From NCBI GenBank assembly GCA_963715745.1, contig OY970271.1, positions 2,356,001 to 2,420,000 on the forward strand: a stretch of DNA of 64,000 bases. The letters are read 5' to 3'. Both the position numbers and the translations under genes were made by a program. The DNA comes from CAWGJF01 sp963715745 (lineage in GTDB: Bacteria > Bacteroidota > Ignavibacteria > Ignavibacteriales > Ignavibacteriaceae). Positions 16,162 to 23,931 of this stretch are shown here, in pieces (within the stretch, counting starts at the first letter, position 1; each line of letters opens with the position of its first letter). The notes beneath the pieces were generated by a model that saw only the letters and a program-made list of their open reading frames with translations, did not search any database and had not been told where the DNA came from.

Positions 16162-16980
16162 ATGTTTTCAAAGACTTGTTTCGGATTGTTAATTATATAT
16201 TTTCTTTTTTCCTGTAAAATTTTTTCTCAAAATTTCCGCCCTCATTTTACTCATCCTGTTTCGGGAAAAACAATTCAGCTCGGGGAAGATTTTACTTATA
16301 TTGTTAAATATGCCTTCTTTAATCTTGGTGAGGTTAGAATAAAAGTAGTTGATAGAGAAACTATTAACAAAACTCCTGTTTTAAGAACAATCGCCAGGAT
16401 GGATTCGTATGAAGATTTGCCATTTGTTAGTCTTCACCAGGTTTATGAGAGTTATATTGATAGCTCATTTTTTCCAAAACGGTTTGTGGGAACTATGAAT
16501 GACAAAGATACAACCGTAACAATTTATAATTTTCAGAATAATAATTCTATTCATGTTTTAAGAGGTTACAAAAATTCTGATAATTATTTTGTCGATTCTA
16601 CTGCCTCGGTTTCACAGAAGCTTCAGGATGGTTTATCTATTTTATTTTTTGCAAGAGTAAATTTTGGTGCTGTAAAAGAGATAATTATACCTTGTTTCGT
16701 AAATGAAAAAGAAGAAGAAACTAAAATAAAATACTTTTCTAAAGATGAACCTTTAACTATTGAATCTGTGGATTATGAAATTGATTGTAAAAGGCTGGAA
16801 GGCGAAACTGATTTTGTTAGTGTTTATGGACTAACGGGAAAATTTGAAGGTTGGTTTAGTAATGACTCAAGTTCAGTTCCAATTGTGGCAAAAATGAATG
16901 TTATAATAGGCAGTGTTTCTTTAGAACTAATTGACTGGAATAAAAAATTATGGAATCCACCGAAATGGAAAGAGGAATAG
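16162..16980 (+). CDS. DUF3108 domain-containing secreted protein
   Basis: A 272-residue protein with a signal peptide (about 1-22, CFGLLIIYFLFSCKIFSQN). The mature domain starts LGEDFTYIVKYAFFNLGEVRIKV, the usual opening of DUF3108. It continues with beta strands, including VYESYIDSSFFPKRFVGT and a closing GKFEGWFSNDSSSVPIVAKM-NVIIGSVSLEL. DUF3108 proteins are beta-rich envelope proteins of unknown function. The gene begins two bases after the S41 protease stop, so an envelope link to that protease is possible but only by context. Its 3' end overlaps the carbonic anhydrase-like gene. Confidence 0.8.
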   Translation: MFSKTCFGLLIIYFLFSCKIFSQNFRPHFTHPVSGKTIQLGEDFTYIVKYAFFNLGEVRIKVVDRETINKTPVLRTIARMDSYEDLPFVSLHQVYESYIDSSFFPKRFVGTMNDKDTTVTIYNFQNNNSIHVLRGYKNSDNYFVDSTASVSQKLQDGLSILFFARVNFGAVKEIIIPCFVNEKEEETKIKYFSKDEPLTIESVDYEIDCKRLEGETDFVSVYGLTGKFEGWFSNDSSSVPIVAKMNVIIGSVSLELIDWNKKLWNPPKWKEE

Positions 16981-17513
16981 AAGAAAATAAGTTGTTTCCT
17001 TATTTAGATACTTTCCCTAAGCTGGGTAAAAATGTTTTCCTTGCCTCAGGAGTAAAAGTAATCGGCGATGTTGAAATTGGAGAAGATTCAAGTATCTGGT
17101 ATAATTCTGTTGTCAGAGGTGATGTGCATTATATTAAAATCGGGAAAGGGACTAATGTTCAGGATTTAAGTATGCTGCATGTAACTAACGGAAAATTTCC
17201 GCTGAATATTGGAGACTCTGTCACAATTGGACATTCCGTTACTTTACATGGTTGTACTTTAAAAAATCTTTGCTTAATTGGAATGGGTGCTGTTGTACTC
17301 GATGGTGCAACAATTGAAGAAAATTCTATGGTTGCAGCTGGTTCAGTTGTAAAACAAAATTTCGTTGTTCCTTCAGGTAAATTAGTAGCAGGTGTTCCGG
17401 CTAAAGTAATAAGAAATCTTACTAAGGATGAAATTGATGAATTGAAAAGAAGCGCGGATAGATATAAAAAATATACACAATTAACTTTGCAGTCGTTACA
17501 AAATAATTTATAA
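16950..17513 (+). CDS. Gamma-class carbonic anhydrase-like hexapeptide protein
   Basis: About 187 residues of left-handed beta-helix hexapeptide repeats, beginning near NVFLASGVKVIGDVEIGEDS. The three zinc-binding His of the gamma-carbonic anhydrase fold are at 77 (SMLHVTNG), 95 (IGHSVTLHGC) and 100. SSIWYNSVVRGDV and AGSVVKQ..VPSGKLVAGVPAK are family signatures of the YrdA/PaaY-like branch. These trimers bind metal between subunits. Some have carbonic anhydrase activity, others none detected. The start overlaps the DUF3108 gene by 31 bases; a second ATG at 16965 is an alternative. A C-terminal helix ends QSLQNNL. Confidence 0.87.
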   Translation: MESTEMERGIEENKLFPYLDTFPKLGKNVFLASGVKVIGDVEIGEDSSIWYNSVVRGDVHYIKIGKGTNVQDLSMLHVTNGKFPLNIGDSVTIGHSVTLHGCTLKNLCLIGMGAVVLDGATIEENSMVAAGSVVKQNFVVPSGKLVAGVPAKVIRNLTKDEIDELKRSADRYKKYTQLTLQSLQNNL

Positions 17514-17518
17514 TTTAA

Positions 17519-17962
17519 TTGAAAAATCTCTCTGTAAATTCGTACTATAAATTTATTGAAAAAAGAAAAATTCACTCACTGGTTAATTCACTATCGCAAA
17601 CATTAGATTTTAAAATTCAATCACTTGAAATCAATTTTATCGGTCAGAAAGAAATTCTTGAAATAAATTTGGTTCATCTAAATCACAATAATTTTACTGA
17701 TATAATTACGTTCAATTACTCCTCAGATCAAAAATTACTTGATGGAGAAATGCTAATTTCAATTGATGATGCTTTGGAAAATGCGAAAAAATACAAGGTT
17801 TCAGTAAAAGAAGAGATTTGCAGACTTGTAATTCACGGAATATTGCATCTTATTGGTTACGATGACACAAATACAACAAAAAAAAGAAAAATGAAATTGA
17901 TGGAAAATAAGTTGCTTAATAGGAATAAATTTCTTTTATTAAGGGGTAGCAAGAGACGATGA
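17519..17962 (+). CDS. ybeY: Endoribonuclease YbeY (16S rRNA maturation)
   Basis: A 147-residue protein. The UPF0054 core contains EILEINLVHLNHNNFTDIITF and the metal motif CRLVIHGILHLIGYDD. His106 and His110 are present, but the third ligand position (H-x3-H-x5-H in E. coli) is Asp116. To my knowledge the Asp form is usual in Bacteroidota. The enzyme acts in 16S rRNA 3' maturation and ribosome quality control. The start is TTG with no visible ribosome site, five bases after the carbonic anhydrase stop, so reinitiation is likely. It ends the trpS-ybeY run. Confidence 0.88.
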   Translation: MKNLSVNSYYKFIEKRKIHSLVNSLSQTLDFKIQSLEINFIGQKEILEINLVHLNHNNFTDIITFNYSSDQKLLDGEMLISIDDALENAKKYKVSVKEEICRLVIHGILHLIGYDDTNTTKKRKMKLMENKLLNRNKFLLLRGSKRR

Positions 17963-18039
17963 ATTTATTTTTGACAATATTTTTTTGGTGTATTTATTGT
18001 ATTCCAACATTTAATGTGAATAGATAAAATTAATAATAT

Positions 18040-18921
18040 ATGCACATAAAAGAACTTGCTCAGTCCTTTATTGAATTTGCACGAGGGGTAAGAAGATATT
18101 CCCCAAATACAATTAAATCTTATCAAACAGATCTTGATTCATTCATTACTTTTTGTGAAGAAAATAACAGGTTAGATTCGTCTAAAATTACAGAGAAGTT
18201 TATAAAAACATTTTTATCAAGACTGAGTGAAAACGGTAATTCGAAGAAATCAATTTCAAGAAAACTGGCTTCGCTCCGTGGTATGTTTAATTATGGTTTC
18301 AGGAATGAATTAATAGAAAATAATCCGGCAGGTTATTTACATAACCCTAAAGCCGCAAAAAATCTACCTGAGGTAACATCAGTTCAGAGTATTGAGAAAA
18401 TATTTAAAATTGCCGATTTAGAAGATGAGAATCATTTATTAGTAAAATGTATTTTCGAATTGCTTTACGGTTGTTCACTACGTGTAAGTGAAGTTTGTAC
18501 ATTAACCCTAAATAATGTTAACCTAACTCAAAAATCATTGCGGATAACAGGGAAGGGAAGTAAAACCAGGATAATTCCTATTGGTAGTAAATCAATTCCT
18601 GTTTTGAAAGAATATATAGATTCCCAGACATATAAATCCGGAAACGATTATTTACTTCGTACACCAGGCGGAATAAAAATTTACCAGAAATACATTTACA
18701 GAATTGTAAATAAATATTTATCCAAAGTAACTGATATTAAAAAGAAAAGCCCCCATATTCTGCGGCATAGTTCAGCTACTCATATGCTGGATAACGGTGC
18801 AGACTTAAGAGCAGTTAAAGAAATATTGGGGCACGAAAATTTATCAACAACTCAAATTTATACTCATGTAAGCATAGAGCGGTTAAAAAAAGCTTACAAA
18901 AAATCACATCCAAAATCTTAA
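18040..18921 (+). CDS. xerC: Tyrosine recombinase XerC/XerD
   Basis: A 293-residue tyrosine recombinase. The SAM-like N-terminal domain (about 1-90) has RRYSPNTIKSYQTDLDSF. The catalytic domain has a complete set: Arg148 (CSLRVSEV), Lys172 (GKGSKTR), His239 and Arg242 (HILRHSSATH), His265 (LGHENLSTTQ) and nucleophile Tyr274 (IYTH). Length and motifs fit the chromosomal XerC/XerD type that resolves dimers at dif. Integrase-like mobile elements usually have longer or divergent N-termini, and nothing phage-like is nearby. XerC and XerD cannot be told apart by eye. No dif site was identified in the window. hpf follows by 12 bases. Confidence 0.9.
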   Translation: MHIKELAQSFIEFARGVRRYSPNTIKSYQTDLDSFITFCEENNRLDSSKITEKFIKTFLSRLSENGNSKKSISRKLASLRGMFNYGFRNELIENNPAGYLHNPKAAKNLPEVTSVQSIEKIFKIADLEDENHLLVKCIFELLYGCSLRVSEVCTLTLNNVNLTQKSLRITGKGSKTRIIPIGSKSIPVLKEYIDSQTYKSGNDYLLRTPGGIKIYQKYIYRIVNKYLSKVTDIKKKSPHILRHSSATHMLDNGADLRAVKEILGHENLSTTQIYTHVSIERLKKAYKKSHPKS

Positions 18922-18933
18922 TCGGAGGTACTA

Positions 18934-19239
18934 ATGAATATCACGATAACGGCACGTAAGTTTAAAGCCAGAGATACTCTAAAAGATTTTATTAATGCTG
19001 AAGTAAATTCTTTGAAAAAATTTAATGATGATATCTTAAGTGCTGATGTAATCCTTAGTTTTCAAAATACCAAAGACAGTATTAAAATTTCTGAAATAAC
19101 TTTACATGTTCCCGGTCAGACTTTTGTTGCGACCGAACATTCTGATGAATTTGAAAAATCAATTAGTGCTTCGGTGGAAAAATTATCTCGTCAGTTAAAA
19201 AAACTTAAAACTAAAAGAAATGCAGTCAGGCAAAGATGA
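18934..19239 (+). CDS. hpf: Ribosome hibernation-promoting factor (HPF/YfiA family, short form)
   Basis: A 101-residue protein. It opens MNITITARKFKARDTLKDFI and contains VEKLSRQLKKLKTKR, the basic helix of the family. There is no C-terminal dimerisation extension, so it is a short form. HPF binds the 30S decoding centre in stationary phase and promotes inactive 100S ribosomes or protects 70S ones. AATCGGAGG lies just upstream of the ATG. The stop overlaps the hprK start (ATGA), and the hpf-hprK pairing is common in bacteria. Confidence 0.93.
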   Translation: MNITITARKFKARDTLKDFINAEVNSLKKFNDDILSADVILSFQNTKDSIKISEITLHVPGQTFVATEHSDEFEKSISASVEKLSRQLKKLKTKRNAVRQR

Positions 19240-20249
19240 TTCACATATCAGAAAAATCGGTAACAAGAAAAGATTTTATTACAGTAGAGTTTTTTTATGA
19301 ACATGCCAAAAATATTGGAAAGCTTAATCTTGAAACATCAGAAACTGATTTAAGTCAAAAAATTTATGAACAAAATCTTCACAGACCCGGTTTAGCTTTA
19401 GCCGGGTTTGTTGATTTATTTTCATTCAGCAGAGTTCAGATTTTTGGAAACACTGAAGTAAGATATCTTTCTCAACTAACTGAAGAACAAAAAATCAAAT
19501 CACTTGAGAATATATTCACTTTTGAAATCCCCTGTATAATTTTAACAGATAATAATAAGCCTGATCCTCTTCTACTCAGTTGTGCTGAAAAAAATAATAT
19601 TCCTATTTTTTCTACTCCATATTCTACTACAAAATTGGTCTATTTAATTTCGGATTTTCTGGATGACCAGTTTTCACAAAGAATTACAATTCATGGCTCT
19701 TTTGTTGATGTTTATGGGGCAGGAATACTTTTTATCGGTAAATCAGGGATAGGAAAGAGCGAAGTTGCCTTAGATCTTGTAGAAAGAGGGCACCGATTAG
19801 TTGCGGATGACGTAATTATTCTAACAAAAAAGGGGGAAGGAATATTAATGGGTTCAGGTACGGATATTGCTAAACATTTTATGGAAATTCGCGGTTTAGG
19901 GATAATTGATGTAGAAAGAATGTTTGGGATCCGTGCTATAAGATACCAGAAGAGACTTGAAATTGTTGTAGAATTGGAAATTTGGGACGAAAAATCGCAT
20001 TATACAAGGACTGGATTAGATGAAGCCACGGTTACCATTTCAGGTGTTGAACTTCCTTACATCAAACTACCAATTATCCCCGGAAAAAACATTACCGTAA
20101 TTTCCGAAGTTATCAGCCTTAATTATTTGCTGAAACATTATGGACACGATGCAGCTAAAATTCTGCAGGAAAGGCTGGGAAACAGATTAAAAAATAAGGA
20201 AAGCGGTAATAAACGCTCAACCGATTACTTCGAACATGACTTCGAGTAA
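19236..20249 (+). CDS. hprK: HPr kinase/phosphorylase
   Basis: A 337-residue bifunctional enzyme. The N-terminal regulatory domain covers about 1-130. The kinase core carries a Walker A loop (168-175, GKSGIGKS) and the capsule LDLVERGHRLVADDVI. The HprK/P signature EIRGLGIIDVERMFG and IIPGKNITVISEVISLNYLL are also present. It phosphorylates Ser46 of HPr and reverses the reaction with phosphate. No HPr, EI or EII gene is in the window. Many Bacteroidota-Chlorobiota genomes carry HprK without a sugar PTS, so a regulatory role is likely. The gene is coupled to hpf by a four-base overlap. A short Ser/Asn-rich tail ends the protein. Confidence 0.94.
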   Translation: MIHISEKSVTRKDFITVEFFYEHAKNIGKLNLETSETDLSQKIYEQNLHRPGLALAGFVDLFSFSRVQIFGNTEVRYLSQLTEEQKIKSLENIFTFEIPCIILTDNNKPDPLLLSCAEKNNIPIFSTPYSTTKLVYLISDFLDDQFSQRITIHGSFVDVYGAGILFIGKSGIGKSEVALDLVERGHRLVADDVIILTKKGEGILMGSGTDIAKHFMEIRGLGIIDVERMFGIRAIRYQKRLEIVVELEIWDEKSHYTRTGLDEATVTISGVELPYIKLPIIPGKNITVISEVISLNYLLKHYGHDAAKILQERLGNRLKNKESGNKRSTDYFEHDFE

Positions 20250-20266
20250 TCCCTAATTAACAACCC

Positions 20267-20297
20267 TTGACAGAATAGGGTGATTTGGTTAACTTTG
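20267..20297 (+). promoter_or_regulatory. Near-consensus Bacteroidota promoter for the M23 peptidase gene
   Basis: TTG at 20267-20269 and TAACTTTG at 20290-20297 are separated by 20 bases, matching the -33 / -7 (TAnnTTTG) arrangement of the Bacteroidota primary sigma factor. The expected start of transcription is a few bases before the ATG at 20309. The mRNA would therefore be almost leaderless. Confidence 0.65.
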
Positions 20298-20308
20298 CGC
20301 ACCTGACT

Positions 20309-21259
20309 ATGAAAAAATTCTACTATTACTCTAATTCGAAGCTCAAATTCGTGGAAATAAAAAAATTTTGGGCTAAATTTTTCGTTTTTCTTTCTGGTTC
20401 AACAATACTTCTTTCTGCTATCATTCTTGGCAGTTACTTCTTAATTTCTTCTTTGACTGATTCTTATAGTAGTGTTTCATCTTTAAAGAATCAAAACAGG
20501 TTATTAAAATCAAAATTAATTGAAGTTGCCGGAAACTATAATAGTTTAAAGAGCAATCTGGATAGCCTGATTAAGTTGAATGATCAGTTAAGAATTGTTG
20601 TTAATATGGAACCAATTTCTGAGGATGAAAGATTGGTCGGCGTTGGTGGAAATTTTGATGATGACCTTTTTAATAAAATGCTGAATAGCAAAGATGATTT
20701 TGATTTAGCAAATGCTTTGAATAATATTGATGAAATGACAAGAAAATTTGAATTTGAAAAAGAACAGTATAAAAATATTGAAAATAAATTTGCAGAGAAC
20801 GAAAAACTATTTAAACACTTACCGGCTATTAAACCAGCAGATGGTACTTTTGAATATAATAGTTTTGGTATGAGATTACACCCGATTTTGAAAGTTTACA
20901 GACCACACTATGGAATTGATATAGTAGTTGATAGAGGTACTCCGGTGTGGGCTCCTGGTGACGGGAAAGTTGAGTTTGTTGGAAGACGAGGTGGATACGG
21001 TTTGGTAGTTGAAATCAATCACGGATTTGGATATGAAACTGTATTTGCGCACCTATCAAAAGCACTTGTAAAAAGGGGGCAGACAGTTTCGCGTGGAGAT
21101 TTAATTGCAAAGTCCGGAAATTCTGGTTTATCCTCCGGTCCGCATCTTCATTACGAAGTACATCACAATGGTACAAGATTAAATCCTGTTGATTTCTTCT
21201 TTGATGATGTAAATTTTTTCGAGTTAAAAAAGGAAGAACACTTAGCTGAAGCACATTGA
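20309..21259 (+). CDS. M23-family metallopeptidase (cell-wall LytM-type endopeptidase)
   Basis: About 316 residues from the ATG at 20309; an upstream start at 20285 would lie inside the promoter. One membrane segment (about 30-55, KFFVFLSGSTILLSAIILGS) is followed by a coiled-coil stretch (SLKNQNRLLKSKLIEVAGNY). The M23 domain has PHYGIDIVVDRGTPVWAPGDG (H-x3-D zinc ligands) and SGPHLHYEVHHNG (HxH). It contains all four zinc/catalytic positions, so it is probably an active peptidoglycan endopeptidase. The layout (inner-membrane anchor, coiled coil, LytM) matches envelope morphogenesis or division-activator proteins of Bacteroidota. DUF2795 follows 11 bases later. Confidence 0.9.
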   Translation: MKKFYYYSNSKLKFVEIKKFWAKFFVFLSGSTILLSAIILGSYFLISSLTDSYSSVSSLKNQNRLLKSKLIEVAGNYNSLKSNLDSLIKLNDQLRIVVNMEPISEDERLVGVGGNFDDDLFNKMLNSKDDFDLANALNNIDEMTRKFEFEKEQYKNIENKFAENEKLFKHLPAIKPADGTFEYNSFGMRLHPILKVYRPHYGIDIVVDRGTPVWAPGDGKVEFVGRRGGYGLVVEINHGFGYETVFAHLSKALVKRGQTVSRGDLIAKSGNSGLSSGPHLHYEVHHNGTRLNPVDFFFDDVNFFELKKEEHLAEAH

Positions 21260-21270
21260 GGTGAGGGTTA

Positions 21271-21492
21271 ATGATTTGGACAGTTGAACTTGCTGCATAC
21301 CTGGATGACGCTCCCTGGCCGGCAACCAAAGATGAATTAATTGAATATGCTGACAGGATTGGCGCTCCATATGAAGTTATAGAAAATCTTAAGGAACTTG
21401 AAGACTCCGATGAACCTTATGAAAATATTGAGGACATCTGGCCTGATTATCCTTCCGATGAAGATTTCTTTTACAACGAAGATGAACTTTAA
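21271..21492 (+). CDS. DUF2795 domain protein
   Basis: A 73-residue acidic protein. It opens WTVELAAYLDDAPWPATKDE followed by LIEYADRIGAPYEVIENL, which is the DUF2795 pattern, a small helical domain of unknown function. The tail is very acidic (DYPSDEDFFYNEDEL). The ribosome site GAGGTGAGGG precedes the ATG. It is placed between the M23 peptidase and a terminator, and so is the last gene of that short unit. No function is claimed. Confidence 0.8.
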   Translation: MIWTVELAAYLDDAPWPATKDELIEYADRIGAPYEVIENLKELEDSDEPYENIEDIWPDYPSDEDFFYNEDEL

Positions 21493-21498
21493 TCTTTC

Positions 21499-21524
21499 AG
21501 GCGCTTATATACAGCGCCTTTTTT
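21499..21524 (+). terminator. Rho-independent terminator abutting the holB start codon
   Basis: AGGCGCT (21499-21505) pairs with AGCGCCT (21513-21519), loop of 7, followed by six Ts ending at 21524. The next base is the A of the ATG of the DNA polymerase delta-prime gene. Confidence 0.85.
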
Positions 21525-22631
21525 ATGAATGATTTTCTAAATGAAATAATCGGACAATCCAAAGCAAAGAATATTCTTACCCAGTTTATAAACTCTTCTA
21601 AAATTCCGCATGCTTTAATTTTCACAGGCGCTGATGGTGTTGGTAAAGAAAACGCTGCAATAAAATTTTCACAATCTGTTAACTTTGATTCCGTAAATCC
21701 AAATAATTTAGTTTCATCCAAAATTAGTCAGTTTGCTGAACCTTATCTTAAGTATATAATTCCACTTCCACGTGGTAAAAATGAAACTGAATCGAGCGGT
21801 CCAACAGAAAAATTAAGCAACGAAGAAGTTGAATTGTTACAGCAGGAGTTACAAATAAAAAGTCAAAATCATTTTTATAAAATAGATATTCCAAAAGCAA
21901 ACAATATCAAAATCAGCAGTATCAGAGATATAAAAAAATTTATTTCACTGGATTATACTGACTTAAAATACAGGGTAATATTAATTTCGCAGGCTCACCT
22001 TATGAACGAAGAAGCACAAAATGCTTTATTAAAAAATCTCGAAGAACCACCTGATAACGTTATTTTTATTTTGACTACTGCATACCCTTCAAGGTTAAGA
22101 GAAACTATACTATCTAGGTGCTGGAAAATTATTTTTGATCCCTTATCAGAAAAAGATATAGTATCTATACTCTGTGAAAAATTTAATCAATCAAAAGAAT
22201 TAGCTGAAGCAGTTGCACCGTTTTCGGGAGGATCAGTATTGAGCGCAATGGCATTAACAGATCTTGATTTTTATAGATTGAAAGAAAAAACTATTTCTGT
22301 ATTGCGTTATTCTTTCGGAAAGAGATATAATTCAGCGATTGATGAACTTAACTCAATTTTTTCAGATCAAAAACCAGAAAATATTCAAATTATTGTTAAG
22401 ATGATATTAACCTGGCTGAATGATTTGTATAAATACAGATCGGGCGCAAAAGTATTTTTTTATGAAGATTATGAAGAAACGCTGGAGAAGTTTAACAGCC
22501 GATTCCCTGATGTTAATTTAACTGAAGCAGTGAAAAATATAGACAGGCTGTCAACCATTGTGAAAAATAATGTTAATCAGAATTTACTTTCTGCCAATCT
22601 TATTTTTGAAATATCTGCAATCACTTCATAA
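21525..22631 (+). CDS. holB: DNA polymerase III subunit delta-prime
   Basis: A 368-residue clamp-loader AAA+ protein. It opens FLNEIIGQSKAKNILTQFI. A Walker-A-like loop GADGVGKEN has Glu where ATP-hydrolysing paralogues have Thr or Ser. YRVILISQAHLMNEEAQNALLKNLEEPPDN is the sensor/DExx region, and LSRCWKIIF carries the SRC arginine-finger motif. Delta-prime is the usually non-hydrolysing stator of the sliding-clamp loader. An insertion of about 40 charged residues (PRGKNETESSGPTEK...) lies between Walker A and the DExx region and seems to replace the zinc-binding module. The ATG directly follows a terminator T-run, so it has no ribosome site and must be expressed in an unusual way. Confidence 0.88.
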   Translation: MNDFLNEIIGQSKAKNILTQFINSSKIPHALIFTGADGVGKENAAIKFSQSVNFDSVNPNNLVSSKISQFAEPYLKYIIPLPRGKNETESSGPTEKLSNEEVELLQQELQIKSQNHFYKIDIPKANNIKISSIRDIKKFISLDYTDLKYRVILISQAHLMNEEAQNALLKNLEEPPDNVIFILTTAYPSRLRETILSRCWKIIFDPLSEKDIVSILCEKFNQSKELAEAVAPFSGGSVLSAMALTDLDFYRLKEKTISVLRYSFGKRYNSAIDELNSIFSDQKPENIQIIVKMILTWLNDLYKYRSGAKVFFYEDYEETLEKFNSRFPDVNLTEAVKNIDRLSTIVKNNVNQNLLSANLIFEISAITS

Positions 22632-22735
22632 AAGCATCTCTTAGCTAAACTATTATTTACGTAAAAAATGATTCTTTTTTTTAATTTCCTTAACTTTACG
22701 ATAATAAAAACATAAGAATTTAACAGGTATTAATT

Positions 22736-23914
22736 ATGGAAAAAGTTGTTATTACAAATGCAAAAAGAACGCCAATCGGATCTTTATCGGGATCGCTTTC
22801 AAGCTTATCAGCAGGGAAACTAGGAAGCATTGCAATTAAAGCAATTGTCGATGAATCCGGAATTGATCCGAATTTAGTTAATGAAGTAATCATGGGGTGT
22901 GTTTTAACTGCTGGGCAGGGTCAGGCACCCGCAAGACAAGCTGCAATTTACGCGGGTCTTCCGGATAAAACTGAATGTATGACAATTAATAAAATGTGTG
23001 GTAGCGGACTTAAAGCTGTGATGCTAGCTCAACAAGCAATTCTTGCCGGAGATTCTGAAATAATAATTGCCGGCGGTCAGGAAAGTATGAGCAATGCGCC
23101 CTATTTATTAGATAATGCAAGATCAGGTTACAGATTAGGGAATGGCGAGCTTGTTGACTCAATGATTAAAGACGGCTTGTGGGATGTTTACAACAATATT
23201 CATATGGGGAGCTGTGCTGAATCTTGTGCAAAGGATTTTAACTTTAGCAGGAAAGAACTTGATGAATTTGCTATTAATTCTTACAAAAAAGCTATTGAAG
23301 CTCAGAAATCAGGAAAGTTTAAGGATGAAATTGTTGATGTTAAAATAAAAACCAGGAAAGAAGAAATTATTGTTTCAGAGGATGAAGAGCCTAAAAAAGT
23401 AAATTTTGACAAAGTTCCAAATCTAAAACCAGTTTTTTCAAAAGATGGAGTTGTTACAGCTGCTAATGCATCCAGTATTAATGATGGTGCTTCAGCCCTG
23501 CTTGTAATGAGTGAAAAAAAAGCAAAGGAACTTGGTTTAAAACCACTTGTTGAAATAGTAGCACAATCATCATCAGCGAAAGCACCGATAGAATTTACAA
23601 CAGCACCTGCAGATGCAATTACTAAAGTAATTAAGAAAAGCGGTCTCTCTTTACATGATATTGATTTATTTGAGATAAACGAGGCTTTCGCTGTAGTTTC
23701 ATTAGCAGTTAATAAATTACTTGGACTGAATGGCAATAATGTAAATGTTAACGGCGGTGCCGTTGCTCTAGGTCATCCAATTGGAGCAAGTGGAGCCAGA
23801 ATCCTTACGACACTTATTTATGAAATGAAAAAGAGAAATTCAAAATACGGACTTGCTTCACTTTGCATTGGAGGGGGAGAAGCTTCTGCATTAATTGTTA
23901 AAAATTATAATTAA
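22736..23914 (+). CDS. Acetyl-CoA C-acetyltransferase (thiolase)
   Basis: A 392-residue thiolase. VVITNAKRTPIGSLSGSLS opens the family, and the nucleophile is Cys88 in NKMCGSGLKAV. The catalytic His347 is in GGAVALGHPIGASGARI and Cys377 in SLCIGGGEASAL. It condenses two acetyl-CoA to acetoacetyl-CoA or runs the reverse thiolytic step. The 3-hydroxyacyl-CoA dehydrogenase gene follows by 17 bases, so the pair acts in butanoate/acetoacetyl-CoA metabolism or short-chain beta-oxidation. TAACTTTA near 22690 resembles a -7 element with one mismatch. Confidence 0.95.
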   Translation: MEKVVITNAKRTPIGSLSGSLSSLSAGKLGSIAIKAIVDESGIDPNLVNEVIMGCVLTAGQGQAPARQAAIYAGLPDKTECMTINKMCGSGLKAVMLAQQAILAGDSEIIIAGGQESMSNAPYLLDNARSGYRLGNGELVDSMIKDGLWDVYNNIHMGSCAESCAKDFNFSRKELDEFAINSYKKAIEAQKSGKFKDEIVDVKIKTRKEEIIVSEDEEPKKVNFDKVPNLKPVFSKDGVVTAANASSINDGASALLVMSEKKAKELGLKPLVEIVAQSSSAKAPIEFTTAPADAITKVIKKSGLSLHDIDLFEINEAFAVVSLAVNKLLGLNGNNVNVNGGAVALGHPIGASGARILTTLIYEMKKRNSKYGLASLCIGGGEASALIVKNYN

Positions 23915-23931
23915 AGAGGGGAGTAAGATTA

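Noticed and set aside
18040..18921. Phage or integrative-element integrase
   Set aside because: Length, motifs and setting fit housekeeping XerC/D; no attachment repeats, tRNA gene or phage genes are nearby.
23302..23736. 144-residue minus-strand ORF within the thiolase gene
   Set aside because: Antisense to a well-conserved enzyme; Ser/Ala-rich with no ribosome site; a shadow frame.
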